A stretch of 8,777 bases of DNA from Clostridia bacterium. GTDB taxonomy: Bacteria > Bacillota > Clostridia > Oscillospirales > Acutalibacteraceae. Under the pieces are notes generated by a model. That model saw nothing but the letters and a program-made list of their open reading frames with translations, was not told the origin of the DNA and ran no database searches. A program made the translations under genes and the position numbers. Below, one piece after another: positions 1 to 7,827 of this stretch. Location of the stretch: NCBI GenBank assembly GCA_900755995.1, contig CAAEIM010000127.1, forward strand, positions 1 to 8,777, written 5' to 3'. The stretch's first letter is position 1; each line of letters begins with the position of its first letter.

Positions 1-737
1 AAATCCAACTTCAATTTAAACTGCTGAACAACAGGCTGCCTCTTGATTACAGAAGATTATTTCTTTCATTTTTCAAGAGAGCATTGTCTGAAATTGCCGA
101 GGGAAAATATTATGAAAAATATTATTTTACTCCTCAGCGCCGAAATTTTACTTTTGCGGTAAATCTTCCTGAACCGAAATTTTCCAAAACAGAAATTAAT
201 TTGGGCAAAAATGAATTAAAGCTTACTTTTTCAACTGCCGATAAGGAAATGTACTTTGTATTTATGTCTGCCTTTATTAAGCAAAAGAACAGAGAGATTC
301 CTATTCCGATGAACAATAAGCTAAAGCTTGTTAGTATAGTTCAGATAAAGGAAAAAACCGCAGAGTCTTCTTCTGCACTTATAAAAATGCTGAGTCCCCT
401 TTGCCTGAGAGTACATAAGTCGGACGGCAATTCCGACAGGTATATATCGGCGGCAAATCCGGAATTTTCAGAAAAGGCAGGAGAAATAATTCAGAATCAG
501 CTTATTTTAAGCGGATTCGATAAATCCATGGCTTCTGATTTCAAAATCAAACCCATTAATGCAAAAAAGACTGTAGTATATCATTACGATAGTTATATTG
601 AGTGCAGTGTGGGCGATTTTGTAATAATGGCTGACAAGGCGATACTTAACTATCTATTAGAAAGTGGAATCGGTTCACGAAAATCGGCAGGTTTTGGATT
701 TGCAAAGCTGATAGCCGAAGGAGGTGAAACAGGTTAA
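1..737 (+). CDS. cas6: Cas6 pre-crRNA endoribonuclease (5' end truncated by window edge)
   Basis: Cas6 cuts the repeat RNA of the CRISPR transcript to release crRNAs. The reading frame is open from base 3, giving 244 residues starting IQLQFKLLNNRLPLDYRR, the typical start of a Cas6 ferredoxin-like fold. Only one or two codons and the start codon seem to be missing to the left. A TTG at 84 could be read as a start but would remove this conserved N-terminus. Near the C-terminus is the glycine-rich RNA-binding loop GIGSRKSAGFGF (residues 222-233 counted from base 3), the hallmark of Cas6. Length fits the usual 230-260 residues. Oddly, there is no histidine in the first 137 residues, where many Cas6 enzymes carry the catalytic one; the only two are H138 and H194. 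The stop codon overlaps the cas8 start by one base (TAATG), so the two are translationally coupled. Confidence 0.93.
   Translation, partial: IQLQFKLLNNRLPLDYRRLFLSFFKRALSEIAEGKYYEKYYFTPQRRNFTFAVNLPEPKFSKTEINLGKNELKLTFSTADKEMYFVFMSAFIKQKNREIPIPMNNKLKLVSIVQIKEKTAESSSALIKMLSPLCLRVHKSDGNSDRYISAANPEFSEKAGEIIQNQLILSGFDKSMASDFKIKPINAKKTVVYHYDSYIECSVGDFVIMADKAILNYLLESGIGSRKSAGFGFAKLIAEGGETG
718..727 (+). promoter_or_regulatory. Near-perfect Shine-Dalgarno for cas8, inside the end of cas6
   Basis: AAGGAGGTGA matches the usual bacterial 16S anti-Shine-Dalgarno over all ten bases and lies nine bases before the ATG at 737. It is the strongest ribosome-binding site in the window. It fixes the cas8 start and suggests that the large subunit (and anything made from the same message) is well translated despite the one-base overlap with cas6. 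Confidence 0.8.
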
Positions 738-2140
738 TGAAAACTAAGATTGATTTTGAGGGTTATGACACTCTGCTCCAACCTACTGATTGGAGGTATG
801 CCGCCGCAGCAGTCGGACTTTGTAAATATCTTGATCGTTTCAGGATTGATTATAAAATCCTTGATGATATTGCAGAGAAGCCCGAAAATTATATACAGGG
901 CTTTGACGGCGTGGTTTACAGGCAGGAAGATATTACAGAGCAGCGTTATCTGGAGTTTGCGGAAGAATATTTTAAGGCTTATATGACCCATATAACGATT
1001 TTGCATATTCTTGATAAAGATGACTTCGATGACGAGGCGATTAAAGCAGTCAATGACCTTGTTAAAAGCAAAACTGTCCTCAAAAAGCTGTTTTCAGCGG
1101 TAAAATTCGACGGCAAGAACAAAGAAATTTTTATTTCAACTATTAACGAAAATAGGGCGGAGATAGTTAAAAGCATTTTTAGATACGGCAATAATCTTTA
1201 TAAGAATTATTGCAACGAAAACCTTATGTTTACAGATGAAAACAGCACTTGCAGGCTTGCAGGATACAGTGTGGACAAGGGCAGGAAAACTAATATTCTC
1301 GGCTTCTGCTTTTCTAAAGACAGCTTTGAGTGCAACGATATTTTGGAGTTTGACTTTATACCGTTTGCCTTTTCAAATGCGAATATGAGTGAAACCTTTT
1401 TTGTGAATAATAATTTTTCAGTAAGGAAGCTTACTCAGGTTAACGAGGCTTTGTCAGAACAGCTAAAAGGAACCGACGCATTTGATCCTCGAACCAAGCT
1501 TTTGCTTGTATTGCAAGGGGCGAAGGATTTTATAAACTATGATGTAGAAATCATTGTGAAATCACAGGATAACTCATATTATTCTACATTGTTTGTAAGG
1601 CTGGAACGTTTAGAAATGTTAAGACAGCTTTCGGAGAAATCTCTGCAGTTTATCAGAAAAATCGCTGATGGCTACTGGTTTAATCTTGAAAGAGAGGTTT
1701 ACCTGCGCTGTCTCAATAATGTTCTGCTTGATGACCTGATTTTACAAATGCTAAAATACAGTTTAAAAGATAATGATAATGTGGGTTATATAAAAAATAA
1801 GACAGATATACTGATTGATATTAACCAATCGTGGAAAGGAAACAAAGTTATGAATGAAATTGAATCAGCAAAAAAATGTGGCTTTTATGCTTCAAAAAAG
1901 CTCGTTGAAATGAACAGCAAAAACAAAATCAATTCTTATAAGCAGAAAATCAGCAGTGCCCTTTGTGCTCACGATTACGATAGAGTAAAAGAGGTTATTT
2001 TAAGCCTTTCAGCTTATGTTGATATGGAATTTGCTTTTTTCTATAAATTCCTTGATAATTCAGAGGAAAACAAGGATATAGCCTTTGCTTTTGCAAGTGC
2101 ATTAATCGAGCCCAAAAATAATAGCGAAAAAAATAATTGA
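737..2140 (+). CDS. cas8: Cas8 large subunit of type I-B Cascade (Cas8a1/Csx8-like)
   Basis: The protein has 467 residues and sits between cas6 and cas7, the place of the Cascade large subunit. This subunit recognises the PAM, opens the target DNA and recruits Cas3. The N-terminus (FEGYDTLLQPTDWRYAAAAVGL, split here as FEGYDTLLQPTDW then RYAAAAVGL, residues 8-28) resembles the Cas8a1/Csx8 group found with DevR-type Cas7 in Clostridia; this is recognition from memory, without a search. Four cysteines (C159, C172, C191, C199) lie in the middle region, but there is no CXXC pair like those of the related Cst1 proteins. The last ~100 residues (from M372) are lysine-rich and predicted helical, matching the place where other Cas8b proteins carry a fused Cas11-like domain. 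The ATG at 737 follows a near-perfect Shine-Dalgarno. The cas7 start lies 17 bases downstream. Confidence 0.85.
   Translation: MKTKIDFEGYDTLLQPTDWRYAAAAVGLCKYLDRFRIDYKILDDIAEKPENYIQGFDGVVYRQEDITEQRYLEFAEEYFKAYMTHITILHILDKDDFDDEAIKAVNDLVKSKTVLKKLFSAVKFDGKNKEIFISTINENRAEIVKSIFRYGNNLYKNYCNENLMFTDENSTCRLAGYSVDKGRKTNILGFCFSKDSFECNDILEFDFIPFAFSNANMSETFFVNNNFSVRKLTQVNEALSEQLKGTDAFDPRTKLLLVLQGAKDFINYDVEIIVKSQDNSYYSTLFVRLERLEMLRQLSEKSLQFIRKIADGYWFNLEREVYLRCLNNVLLDDLILQMLKYSLKDNDNVGYIKNKTDILIDINQSWKGNKVMNEIESAKKCGFYASKKLVEMNSKNKINSYKQKISSALCAHDYDRVKEVILSLSAYVDMEFAFFYKFLDNSEENKDIAFAFASALIEPKNNSEKNN
1850..2140 (+). CDS. cas11: Probable Cas11 small subunit from an internal start within cas8
   Basis: An ATG in the cas8 frame at 1850 (Met372 of Cas8) is preceded by AAAGGA at 1835-1840, nine bases upstream, which is good spacing for a ribosome-binding site. 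Translation from here would give a separate 96-residue protein that is charged and apparently all-helical (starts MNEIESAKKCGFYASKKL, ends EPKNNSEKNN). It is established for several type I-B, I-C and I-D systems that the small subunit Cas11 is made by internal initiation in the 3' part of the large-subunit gene and lines the Cascade belly. No separate small-subunit gene exists in this operon, which strengthens the case. The product is somewhat short for Cas11 (usually about 110-140 residues), and another in-frame ATG at 1748 lacks a clear ribosome-binding site. Existence of the protein is inferred. Confidence 0.55.
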   Translation: MNEIESAKKCGFYASKKLVEMNSKNKINSYKQKISSALCAHDYDRVKEVILSLSAYVDMEFAFFYKFLDNSEENKDIAFAFASALIEPKNNSEKNN

Positions 2141-2157
2141 TAAAAGGAGAAACTACT

Positions 2158-3036
2158 ATGAAAAACAAAGCTTTAACTCTTACAATAATTGCAAATATGA
2201 CAAGCAACTACGGTGAAACCCTCGGTAATATTTCAAGCGTTCATAAGGTGTACAGAGGAGGCAGGGAGTACGCCGTAAGGAGCAGAGAAAGCCTTAAAAA
2301 CGCAATCTGTGTTCAATCAGGATTGTATGACGATTTACAGACATCAAACGACGGGGCTATGCAAAAGCTTGTGAATGCAGATATAAATGCAGCTACCTGC
2401 CGTGCGCTTGAGGGGGGTTATATGTCCACAAAAGATGTTACATATATCCGCAACAGTTCATTTTATCTTACAGACGCAGTTGCAGCGGAGCCGTTTATTA
2501 ATGATGCCCGCTTCCATAATAATCTTTACCTTGCTGCAAACTTTGCAAAAGCAAACAATTTGAATCTGCAAAATGACGCCAAAGACTGCGGACTTATACC
2601 TTATCAGTATGAGTATGATAAATCGGCTAAGATATACAGCCTTACTATTGACCTTGAAAAGGTAGGTAAGGATGAAAACTTTGGCGCAGAGGCAGATAAC
2701 GAAGAAAAGTGCAGTAGAGTAACAGCTATTTTGGATGCAGTTGAAAATTTATCCCTTGTTGTTAAGGGCAATCTCGACAACGCAGAACCAATCTTCGTTG
2801 CAGGCGGACTTTCTCCGAGGAAAACGCACATTTTTGAAAATGCAGTCAGCGTATCAAACAAAAAGCTTATAATTGAACCTGTTAAGGAAAAGCTTTCGAT
2901 GGGTTACGAATGCGGTCTTATGCGCAACGGCGAGCTTTCAAATGAGGACGAGATTGTAAGAGAGCTTAATCCTTTAAGCGTACACAAATTTTTTGAAAAT
3001 CTCAAGGCTCAGGTTAAAGAGTATTTTTCAGAGTAA
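2158..3036 (+). CDS. cas7: Cas7 Cascade backbone subunit (Cst2/DevR family)
   Basis: Cas7 polymerises along the crRNA spacer and forms the backbone of Cascade. The 292-residue protein begins MKNKALTLTIIANMTSNYGE and carries the family-typical segments YAVRSRESLKNAI (residues 38-50), AATCRALEGGYMS (78-90) and VVKGNLDNAEPIFVAGGLS (201-219). I recognise these as the Cas7/Cst2/DevR family of type I-B systems. Length is normal. The chosen start is the ATG at 2158, seven bases after AAAGGAGA (2143-2150); a TTG at 2137 is in frame but would place this ribosome-binding site inside the gene and add seven unconserved residues. The gene lies 17 bases after cas8 and 12 bases before cas5, and its own strong Shine-Dalgarno fits the need for several copies of Cas7 per complex. 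Confidence 0.95.
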   Translation: MKNKALTLTIIANMTSNYGETLGNISSVHKVYRGGREYAVRSRESLKNAICVQSGLYDDLQTSNDGAMQKLVNADINAATCRALEGGYMSTKDVTYIRNSSFYLTDAVAAEPFINDARFHNNLYLAANFAKANNLNLQNDAKDCGLIPYQYEYDKSAKIYSLTIDLEKVGKDENFGAEADNEEKCSRVTAILDAVENLSLVVKGNLDNAEPIFVAGGLSPRKTHIFENAVSVSNKKLIIEPVKEKLSMGYECGLMRNGELSNEDEIVRELNPLSVHKFFENLKAQVKEYFSE

Positions 3037-3048
3037 GGCGGAATGAGT

Positions 3049-4116
3049 ATGAAAGCAATTAGACTTCATATAAAGCAAAACAGCGCAAATTACAGAAAAG
3101 AAGAAACCATCGATTGCCGTATGACATATCCTTTGCCGCCGTACTCTACGGTTATAGGGGCAATTCACAAGGCTTGCGGCTACACCTCATACCACCCTAT
3201 GCAGCTTAGTGTGCAGGGAAAATACGGCTCTTTGCAAAAAAAAGTATTCAGGGAGGATTGTTTCCTCAACAGAACAGAGGATGACCGCAACATCCTTGTT
3301 AAGATGAGTAATTCCGATATGCTCTCAAGTGCCTACAAAATTGTTGCTGCAGCGCAAAAAGCGCAGGGCAACAGTTTTGAAAAAGGTATTACCATTAATG
3401 TTGTCAATCAGAAGCTCCTTGATGAATACAGGTTTTTAAAGCGCACAAAGCGCAGAATTGACAGGAACAGAAAAGTTATTGCAAGGATGAAGGATAAGCT
3501 GAAGAAAATGAAGGCTGATGAGAATATTTCAGCAGAAAATATTAAAGCCTTTAACCTTCGTATCAAGCAAAGAGAGGCGGCTCATAAGGAATACGAGAGG
3601 GTAAAATATTCTGAGCCGTTCGCAAAATTCAGAACACTTGCCAAAGGTCCTAAATATTACGAAATTTTGTGTGATATTGAGCTTGTTATTCATATAGTAA
3701 GCGATGACGATACTATGAAAGACATTCTTGAGAATATAGGAAATCTCACCGCAATAGGCAGGGGAGAGGACTTTGTTGAAGTGCTTGAGTGCAGTGAAAC
3801 AGAACTAAGTACCATTGATAAAAGAACTCATTTTAAAAACACTTTTTTTGATGTTTATATGCCCGTCAAATACGTTGAAATGAATAATCATAAAAATATG
3901 GCTTTGCGTTCAATACCTGAGGGACGAAGCGTTGGTGGTACAAGGTATTATCTCCCAAAGGATTATACAGTTGAACAGCTAAAGGGCGGCGTCAGAAAAC
4001 GTAATTTTAATCGAGTGCCCGTAATCTTTGGTAGGCTTAAATACATAAATATGGAATGTCGGGAAATTTTTCTTGATAAAACAGAAAACTGCATATATCC
4101 CGTTTTATTAGCGTGA
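3049..4116 (+). CDS. cas5: Cas5 subunit with a charged helical insertion (Cas5t-like)
   Basis: Cas5 caps the 5' handle of the crRNA in Cascade and contacts Cas8. The N-terminus is a typical Cas5 RAMP domain: beta strand KAIRLHIKQ, then MTYPLPPYSTVIGAIHKACG (residues 25-44). A second conserved segment, LTAIGRGEDFVEV, lies at 233-245. At 355 residues the protein is about 100 longer than common Cas5 proteins. Most of the excess is a lysine/arginine/glutamate-rich stretch at about 123-188 that looks like an antiparallel helical hairpin. Related clostridial Cas5 proteins from similar loci may share it, so it could be a family trait and not unique. The ATG at 3049 is preferred over that at 3043: AAGGCGG (3035-3041) is seven bases from the former but only one from the latter. 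The next gene, cas3, starts seven bases downstream of the stop. Confidence 0.9.
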   Translation: MKAIRLHIKQNSANYRKEETIDCRMTYPLPPYSTVIGAIHKACGYTSYHPMQLSVQGKYGSLQKKVFREDCFLNRTEDDRNILVKMSNSDMLSSAYKIVAAAQKAQGNSFEKGITINVVNQKLLDEYRFLKRTKRRIDRNRKVIARMKDKLKKMKADENISAENIKAFNLRIKQREAAHKEYERVKYSEPFAKFRTLAKGPKYYEILCDIELVIHIVSDDDTMKDILENIGNLTAIGRGEDFVEVLECSETELSTIDKRTHFKNTFFDVYMPVKYVEMNNHKNMALRSIPEGRSVGGTRYYLPKDYTVEQLKGGVRKRNFNRVPVIFGRLKYINMECREIFLDKTENCIYPVLLA

Positions 4117-4123
4117 GGTAGTT

Positions 4124-6316
4124 ATGAAAATAGAAAATATGCTTGCAAAGCCCGATAAAACGATTTTAGAACATTCAAATGAGCTTATAGAGCAGGCAAA
4201 TCTGCTCTATAAGCTCGGATACATAAAATCAGACGATTTGTTCTCTGACTTGCTAGTTGCCTGTAAAAATCACGATAAGGGCAAGGCAAATTCAATGTTT
4301 CAAAAAAGAATAAAATACGGCGGAAAATTTAATCCCGAGAATGAAGTTCCGCACAGCGTTCTTTCAATATTTTTTGTAGATAAAAATGAGTGTAAGGACC
4401 CTGTAAGCGTTTATTTTGCAATACTTTATCACCATTTTAAAAGTAAAAATGAGTCGCCTGTTACTGCTTTTGAAAATAATCAGGATTTGATAACAGCCTT
4501 TCTCAATGAATTTGGTATTGAAGACGATGCATATGATGAAATGGACTGTAATAATGAAGAGCTCGTAGATTTATTTAATGCAAAATTAAGTAATCCCCAA
4601 AAGCAATACGCTATTATGCTCAAAGGACTTCTGCACAAGTGTGATTACAGTGCAAGTGCAGGTATAGACTGTGAAAAGAAAAATGATTTTCTGGTAAAAT
4701 GTATGGATAACTGGAAAAACAGACTTAATATTCAGTATAAGCCATTACAAAAATTCTGCCAAGAAAATTCCGAAAGTAACCTGATTATAACTGCACCCAC
4801 AGGAATGGGAAAAACCGAAGCGAGCTTGCTCTGGTGCGGTGACAATAAATGCTTTTATGTCTTGCCTTTAAAAACCGCTATTAACGCAATGTATGACAGA
4901 ATAAAACTTCTTTGCAATGAAAAATATAAGGAAAGAGTTGCTTTGGTTCATTCAGATATGAAATCCTGCTACCTTCAAAATTCTGATAAGGCTGGCAGTG
5001 AAAAATTTGATTTTGCTTACGTTCAGTACAGTCGTCAGTTTTCCTTGCCGATAACAATTTGTACACCGGATCAGATTTTTGATTTTGTGCTTCAATATCC
5101 GGGATATGAATACAAGCTTGCAGTCTTGTCATATTCTAAAATAATTATTGATGAAATTCAGATGTATTCTGCTGATTTACTTGCAGCTATTATTTTTGCT
5201 GTAAAGATGATACATACGCTCGGAGGTAAAGTGGCCGTATTCACAGCAACCCTTCCTCCGTTTGTTAGAAATGAGCTTATAAAAATATTGGGTGATGATG
5301 TAAAAACTGCCGATTATTCCGAACAGGGTACATTAAGACACAATGTAAAGGTCAGTGAAAAGGCTTTATGTTCCGATGATGTTGCCAAGATTTTTCATAG
5401 GACGCATAGCGAGAAGGTAAAAAAATACCTTGTAGTGTGCAATTCTATAGATATTGCAGACAAATTGTATGATGAGCTAAAAAACTCGGATATAGATGCA
5501 AATATTAATATTTTCCATTCCAATTTTATAAGAAAAGACAGAGCAAAGAGGGAAAAGGCGATTCTTAATGCGTCCCAAAAATCAAACTCTGATATGGACA
5601 AACCTGAAATCTGGATTTCAACCTCGGTAGTTGAGGCAAGTCTGGACATAGATTTTGATATACTTATAACCGAGCTTTTGGACTTATTCTCGCTGTTTCA
5701 AAGATTCGGCAGAGTGAACAGAAAGGGCAAAAAGGATTTTCACTCATATAATTGCTATGTTTTCACGGAAATTCAAGGCAATGCGCATCACTTTGCCGAT
5801 GAAACAATTCATTCACTTTCAAAGCAGGCAATACTAACGATTGACGGTGTTTTATCAGAGGAAAAGAAAAATGCGCTGATAGATGAATATTTGTCAGTTG
5901 ATAAGATAGAAAACTCTGATTATTATGGCAAATACTGCAAAGCATTTTTAGGATATGAAAATAAGCTTGAATATCTTAGCGATGAAAAACAGCTGCGAAG
6001 AATTGACAGAACAGATGTTGTGCCGATCAGTGTATATAGTGAAAACGAGGACGTAATTAATGAAGCGTTAAATGTTTTAAGCTCTCATAATTACGGTGCA
6101 GAGGATAAGCTCAGGGCAAATGAAACCATACTAAGCCTTACCGTACCTGTATCTAAATATCGACTTAATAATTGTAAAACAGCAAAATCAATTTATATGA
6201 ATTATACCGAAATCCCTGTTGTTGACTGCGAGTATTCGTCAGAGATTGGCATATATTATTTTAAAGAAAAAGCTAAGCCGAAAAATTACAGTGGAGCTAA
6301 TGAGAACTTTTTGTGA
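4124..6316 (+). CDS. cas3: Cas3 HD nuclease-helicase
   Basis: Cas3 is recruited to Cascade bound at its target, nicks the displaced strand and unwinds and degrades the DNA. All parts are in one 730-residue chain. The N-terminal HD nuclease shows H17, H50-D51 (in KNHDKGKANSMF), H77, H103-H104 and D174 (in HKCDYSASAG). The superfamily 2 helicase follows: motif I APTGMGKTE (224-232, Lys230), CTPDQ (313-317), motif II DEIQ (343-346), motif III TATLP (374-378), FHSNF (464-468), motif V STSVVEASLDIDFD (499-512) and motif VI QRFGRVNRKG (526-535). About 180 residues of C-terminal region follow. Every catalytic motif is intact, so target degradation should work. The ATG at 4124 follows GTGAGGTAG (4113-4121), partly inside the end of cas5. 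The stop lies eight bases before the chosen cas4 start. Confidence 0.96.
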   Translation: MKIENMLAKPDKTILEHSNELIEQANLLYKLGYIKSDDLFSDLLVACKNHDKGKANSMFQKRIKYGGKFNPENEVPHSVLSIFFVDKNECKDPVSVYFAILYHHFKSKNESPVTAFENNQDLITAFLNEFGIEDDAYDEMDCNNEELVDLFNAKLSNPQKQYAIMLKGLLHKCDYSASAGIDCEKKNDFLVKCMDNWKNRLNIQYKPLQKFCQENSESNLIITAPTGMGKTEASLLWCGDNKCFYVLPLKTAINAMYDRIKLLCNEKYKERVALVHSDMKSCYLQNSDKAGSEKFDFAYVQYSRQFSLPITICTPDQIFDFVLQYPGYEYKLAVLSYSKIIIDEIQMYSADLLAAIIFAVKMIHTLGGKVAVFTATLPPFVRNELIKILGDDVKTADYSEQGTLRHNVKVSEKALCSDDVAKIFHRTHSEKVKKYLVVCNSIDIADKLYDELKNSDIDANINIFHSNFIRKDRAKREKAILNASQKSNSDMDKPEIWISTSVVEASLDIDFDILITELLDLFSLFQRFGRVNRKGKKDFHSYNCYVFTEIQGNAHHFADETIHSLSKQAILTIDGVLSEEKKNALIDEYLSVDKIENSDYYGKYCKAFLGYENKLEYLSDEKQLRRIDRTDVVPISVYSENEDVINEALNVLSSHNYGAEDKLRANETILSLTVPVSKYRLNNCKTAKSIYMNYTEIPVVDCEYSSEIGIYYFKEKAKPKNYSGANENFL

Positions 6317-6324
6317 GGCAAAAT

Positions 6325-6822
6325 ATGGATAAAAGTAATGTCACAGGTATGCATATTTACTATTATTATGTTTGTAAAAGAAAGCTGTGGTATTTTTCAA
6401 ACGGTTTATCTATGGAAAGTGAAAACGAGAATGTAAAAATAGGTAAGCTGATTGATGAAACAGCGTACAAGCACAAGAAAAAGCACATATTAATTGACAA
6501 TACGATTAATATAGATTTTATCACTGAGCATCGACTTTTGCACGAGATTAAAAAAAGCAAAAAGGTAGAGGACGCAGGAATTGCACAATTAAAATATTAT
6601 CTTTATTACCTTAAATTGCGTGGTGTAGAAGGGCTTAAAGGCAGAATTGATTATCCTTTACTAAAACAAAGCGTTAATGTTGAGCTCAAAGAAGAGGATG
6701 AAAAGGAAATGGAAGCTGCAATTAATGATGTAATTAAAATTATTTCATCTGATTTACCGCCGACATATGAAAAGAAAAAAATATGCAGGTCATGTGCTTA
6801 TTATGATTTATGCTGTATTTGA
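6325..6822 (+). CDS. cas4: Cas4 RecB-like iron-sulfur exonuclease
   Basis: Cas4 works with Cas1-Cas2 during spacer acquisition, trimming prespacers and selecting those next to a correct PAM. The 165-residue protein has the expected [4Fe-4S] ligands: C17 near the N-terminus (YYYYVCKRKLWYF) and C154, C157, C163 in the C-terminal KKICRSCAYYDLCC. Candidate RecB-nuclease residues are D64 (INIDF), E74-x-K76 (LLHEIKKSKK) and Q88 with the tyrosines after it (AQLKYYLYY). Length is typical. The ATG at 6325 is chosen because GTGAGG (6313-6318) lies six bases before it. A GTG at 6313, overlapping the cas3 stop, would use up this ribosome-binding site and add four residues before a segment that starts as Cas4 proteins usually do. 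The gene lies nine bases upstream of cas1. Confidence 0.94.
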   Translation: MDKSNVTGMHIYYYYVCKRKLWYFSNGLSMESENENVKIGKLIDETAYKHKKKHILIDNTINIDFITEHRLLHEIKKSKKVEDAGIAQLKYYLYYLKLRGVEGLKGRIDYPLLKQSVNVELKEEDEKEMEAAINDVIKIISSDLPPTYEKKKICRSCAYYDLCCI

Positions 6823-6831
6823 GGTGACAAA

Positions 6832-7824
6832 ATGCAGGAAAGCTATTATATTTATTCAGCAGGAAATCTGACTCAAAAGGATAATACCTTGAGGTTTACT
6901 GATTTTAACGGTCAGATTAGGGATTTGCCGATTGAGAATATTAAAGAAATATACATTATGGATGAAATAACAATCACGTCAAAGCTTTTGAATCTGTTTT
7001 CAAAGTACGGAATCCTTGTCCATTTTTTTAATTATTATCAATTCTATATTGGCAGCTTTTGCCCGAAAGAAACCAAGCTTGCCGGTCAGCTTTTAGTAAA
7101 GCAGGTGCTTGCTTACGGTGATTATGTCAACAGACTTTCGATAGCAAGAGAATTTATCAGCGCAGCCTCTTTTAACATTTACAGGAATCTCAGATATTAC
7201 AATGGCAGAGGAAAAGATGTATCAGTATATATGAATTCCATAGAAAATCTCAGAAAAAAACTGCCCAACGTCAAAAGCATTGAGGAGTTGATGGGAGTTG
7301 AGGGAAACATTCGTCAGGAATATTACAGAGCGTGGAATATTATTATTGATCAGGATATTAAGTTTGATAAAAGGGTATATCATCCTGCTGACAATATGAT
7401 TAACAGTCTTATTTCGTATGTAAATTCTCTTGTATATACCAAAACTCTGTCAGAGATATATAAAACTCAGCTTAATCCTACAATAAGCTACCTGCATCAA
7501 CCTGGTACAAGGAGATACTCGCTTGCACTTGATGTATCCGAGATTTTTAAGCCGCTGATTGCGGACAGACTGATATTTTCTCTGCTGAATCGAAGACAAA
7601 TAACCGAAAGCAGCTTCGTCGAAGGGCTCAACGGTTTGCAGCTTACTGAGAGAGCTTCTAAAATAATTACATCGGAATTTGACGAAAAACTAAAAGCTAC
7701 AATTTTTCACAAAGAGCTTAATAAAAATGTTTCTTATCAATTTTTAATCAGACTTGAACTATATAAGCTTATTAAGCATATAATTGGTGAAAAAGAGTAT
7801 AAAGGCTTTGAAATGTGGTGGTAA
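6832..7824 (+). CDS. cas1: Cas1 spacer integrase (Cas1b type)
   Basis: Cas1 is the integrase that joins new spacers to the leader-proximal repeat, in a complex with Cas2. The 330-residue protein has an N-terminal beta domain (YYIYSAGNLTQKDNTLRF) and a C-terminal helical catalytic domain. The metal-binding residues are visible: E157 in LMGVEGNIRQEYY, H222 in YLHQPGTRRYSLALD, and D234/E237 in LALDVSEIFKP. Length is usual for Cas1b. The ATG at 6832 follows GAGGTGA (6821-6827), which overlaps the cas4 stop codon. The cas2 start lies only three bases after the cas1 stop, so the two are translated together, as expected for partners in one complex. Confidence 0.97.
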   Translation: MQESYYIYSAGNLTQKDNTLRFTDFNGQIRDLPIENIKEIYIMDEITITSKLLNLFSKYGILVHFFNYYQFYIGSFCPKETKLAGQLLVKQVLAYGDYVNRLSIAREFISAASFNIYRNLRYYNGRGKDVSVYMNSIENLRKKLPNVKSIEELMGVEGNIRQEYYRAWNIIIDQDIKFDKRVYHPADNMINSLISYVNSLVYTKTLSEIYKTQLNPTISYLHQPGTRRYSLALDVSEIFKPLIADRLIFSLLNRRQITESSFVEGLNGLQLTERASKIITSEFDEKLKATIFHKELNKNVSYQFLIRLELYKLIKHIIGEKEYKGFEMWW

Positions 7825-7827
7825 ATA

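Noticed and set aside
2137..2157. TTG start for cas7 at 2137
   Set aside because: It would bury the strong AAAGGAGA ribosome-binding site inside the gene and add seven residues ahead of the typical family N-terminus at 2158.
3043..3048. ATG start for cas5 at 3043
   Set aside because: It lies one base after the AAGGCGG site; the ATG at 3049 has proper spacing and starts directly with the conserved first strand.
6313..6324. GTG start for cas4 at 6313
   Set aside because: It forms part of the ribosome-binding site of the ATG at 6325, which fits the family start better.
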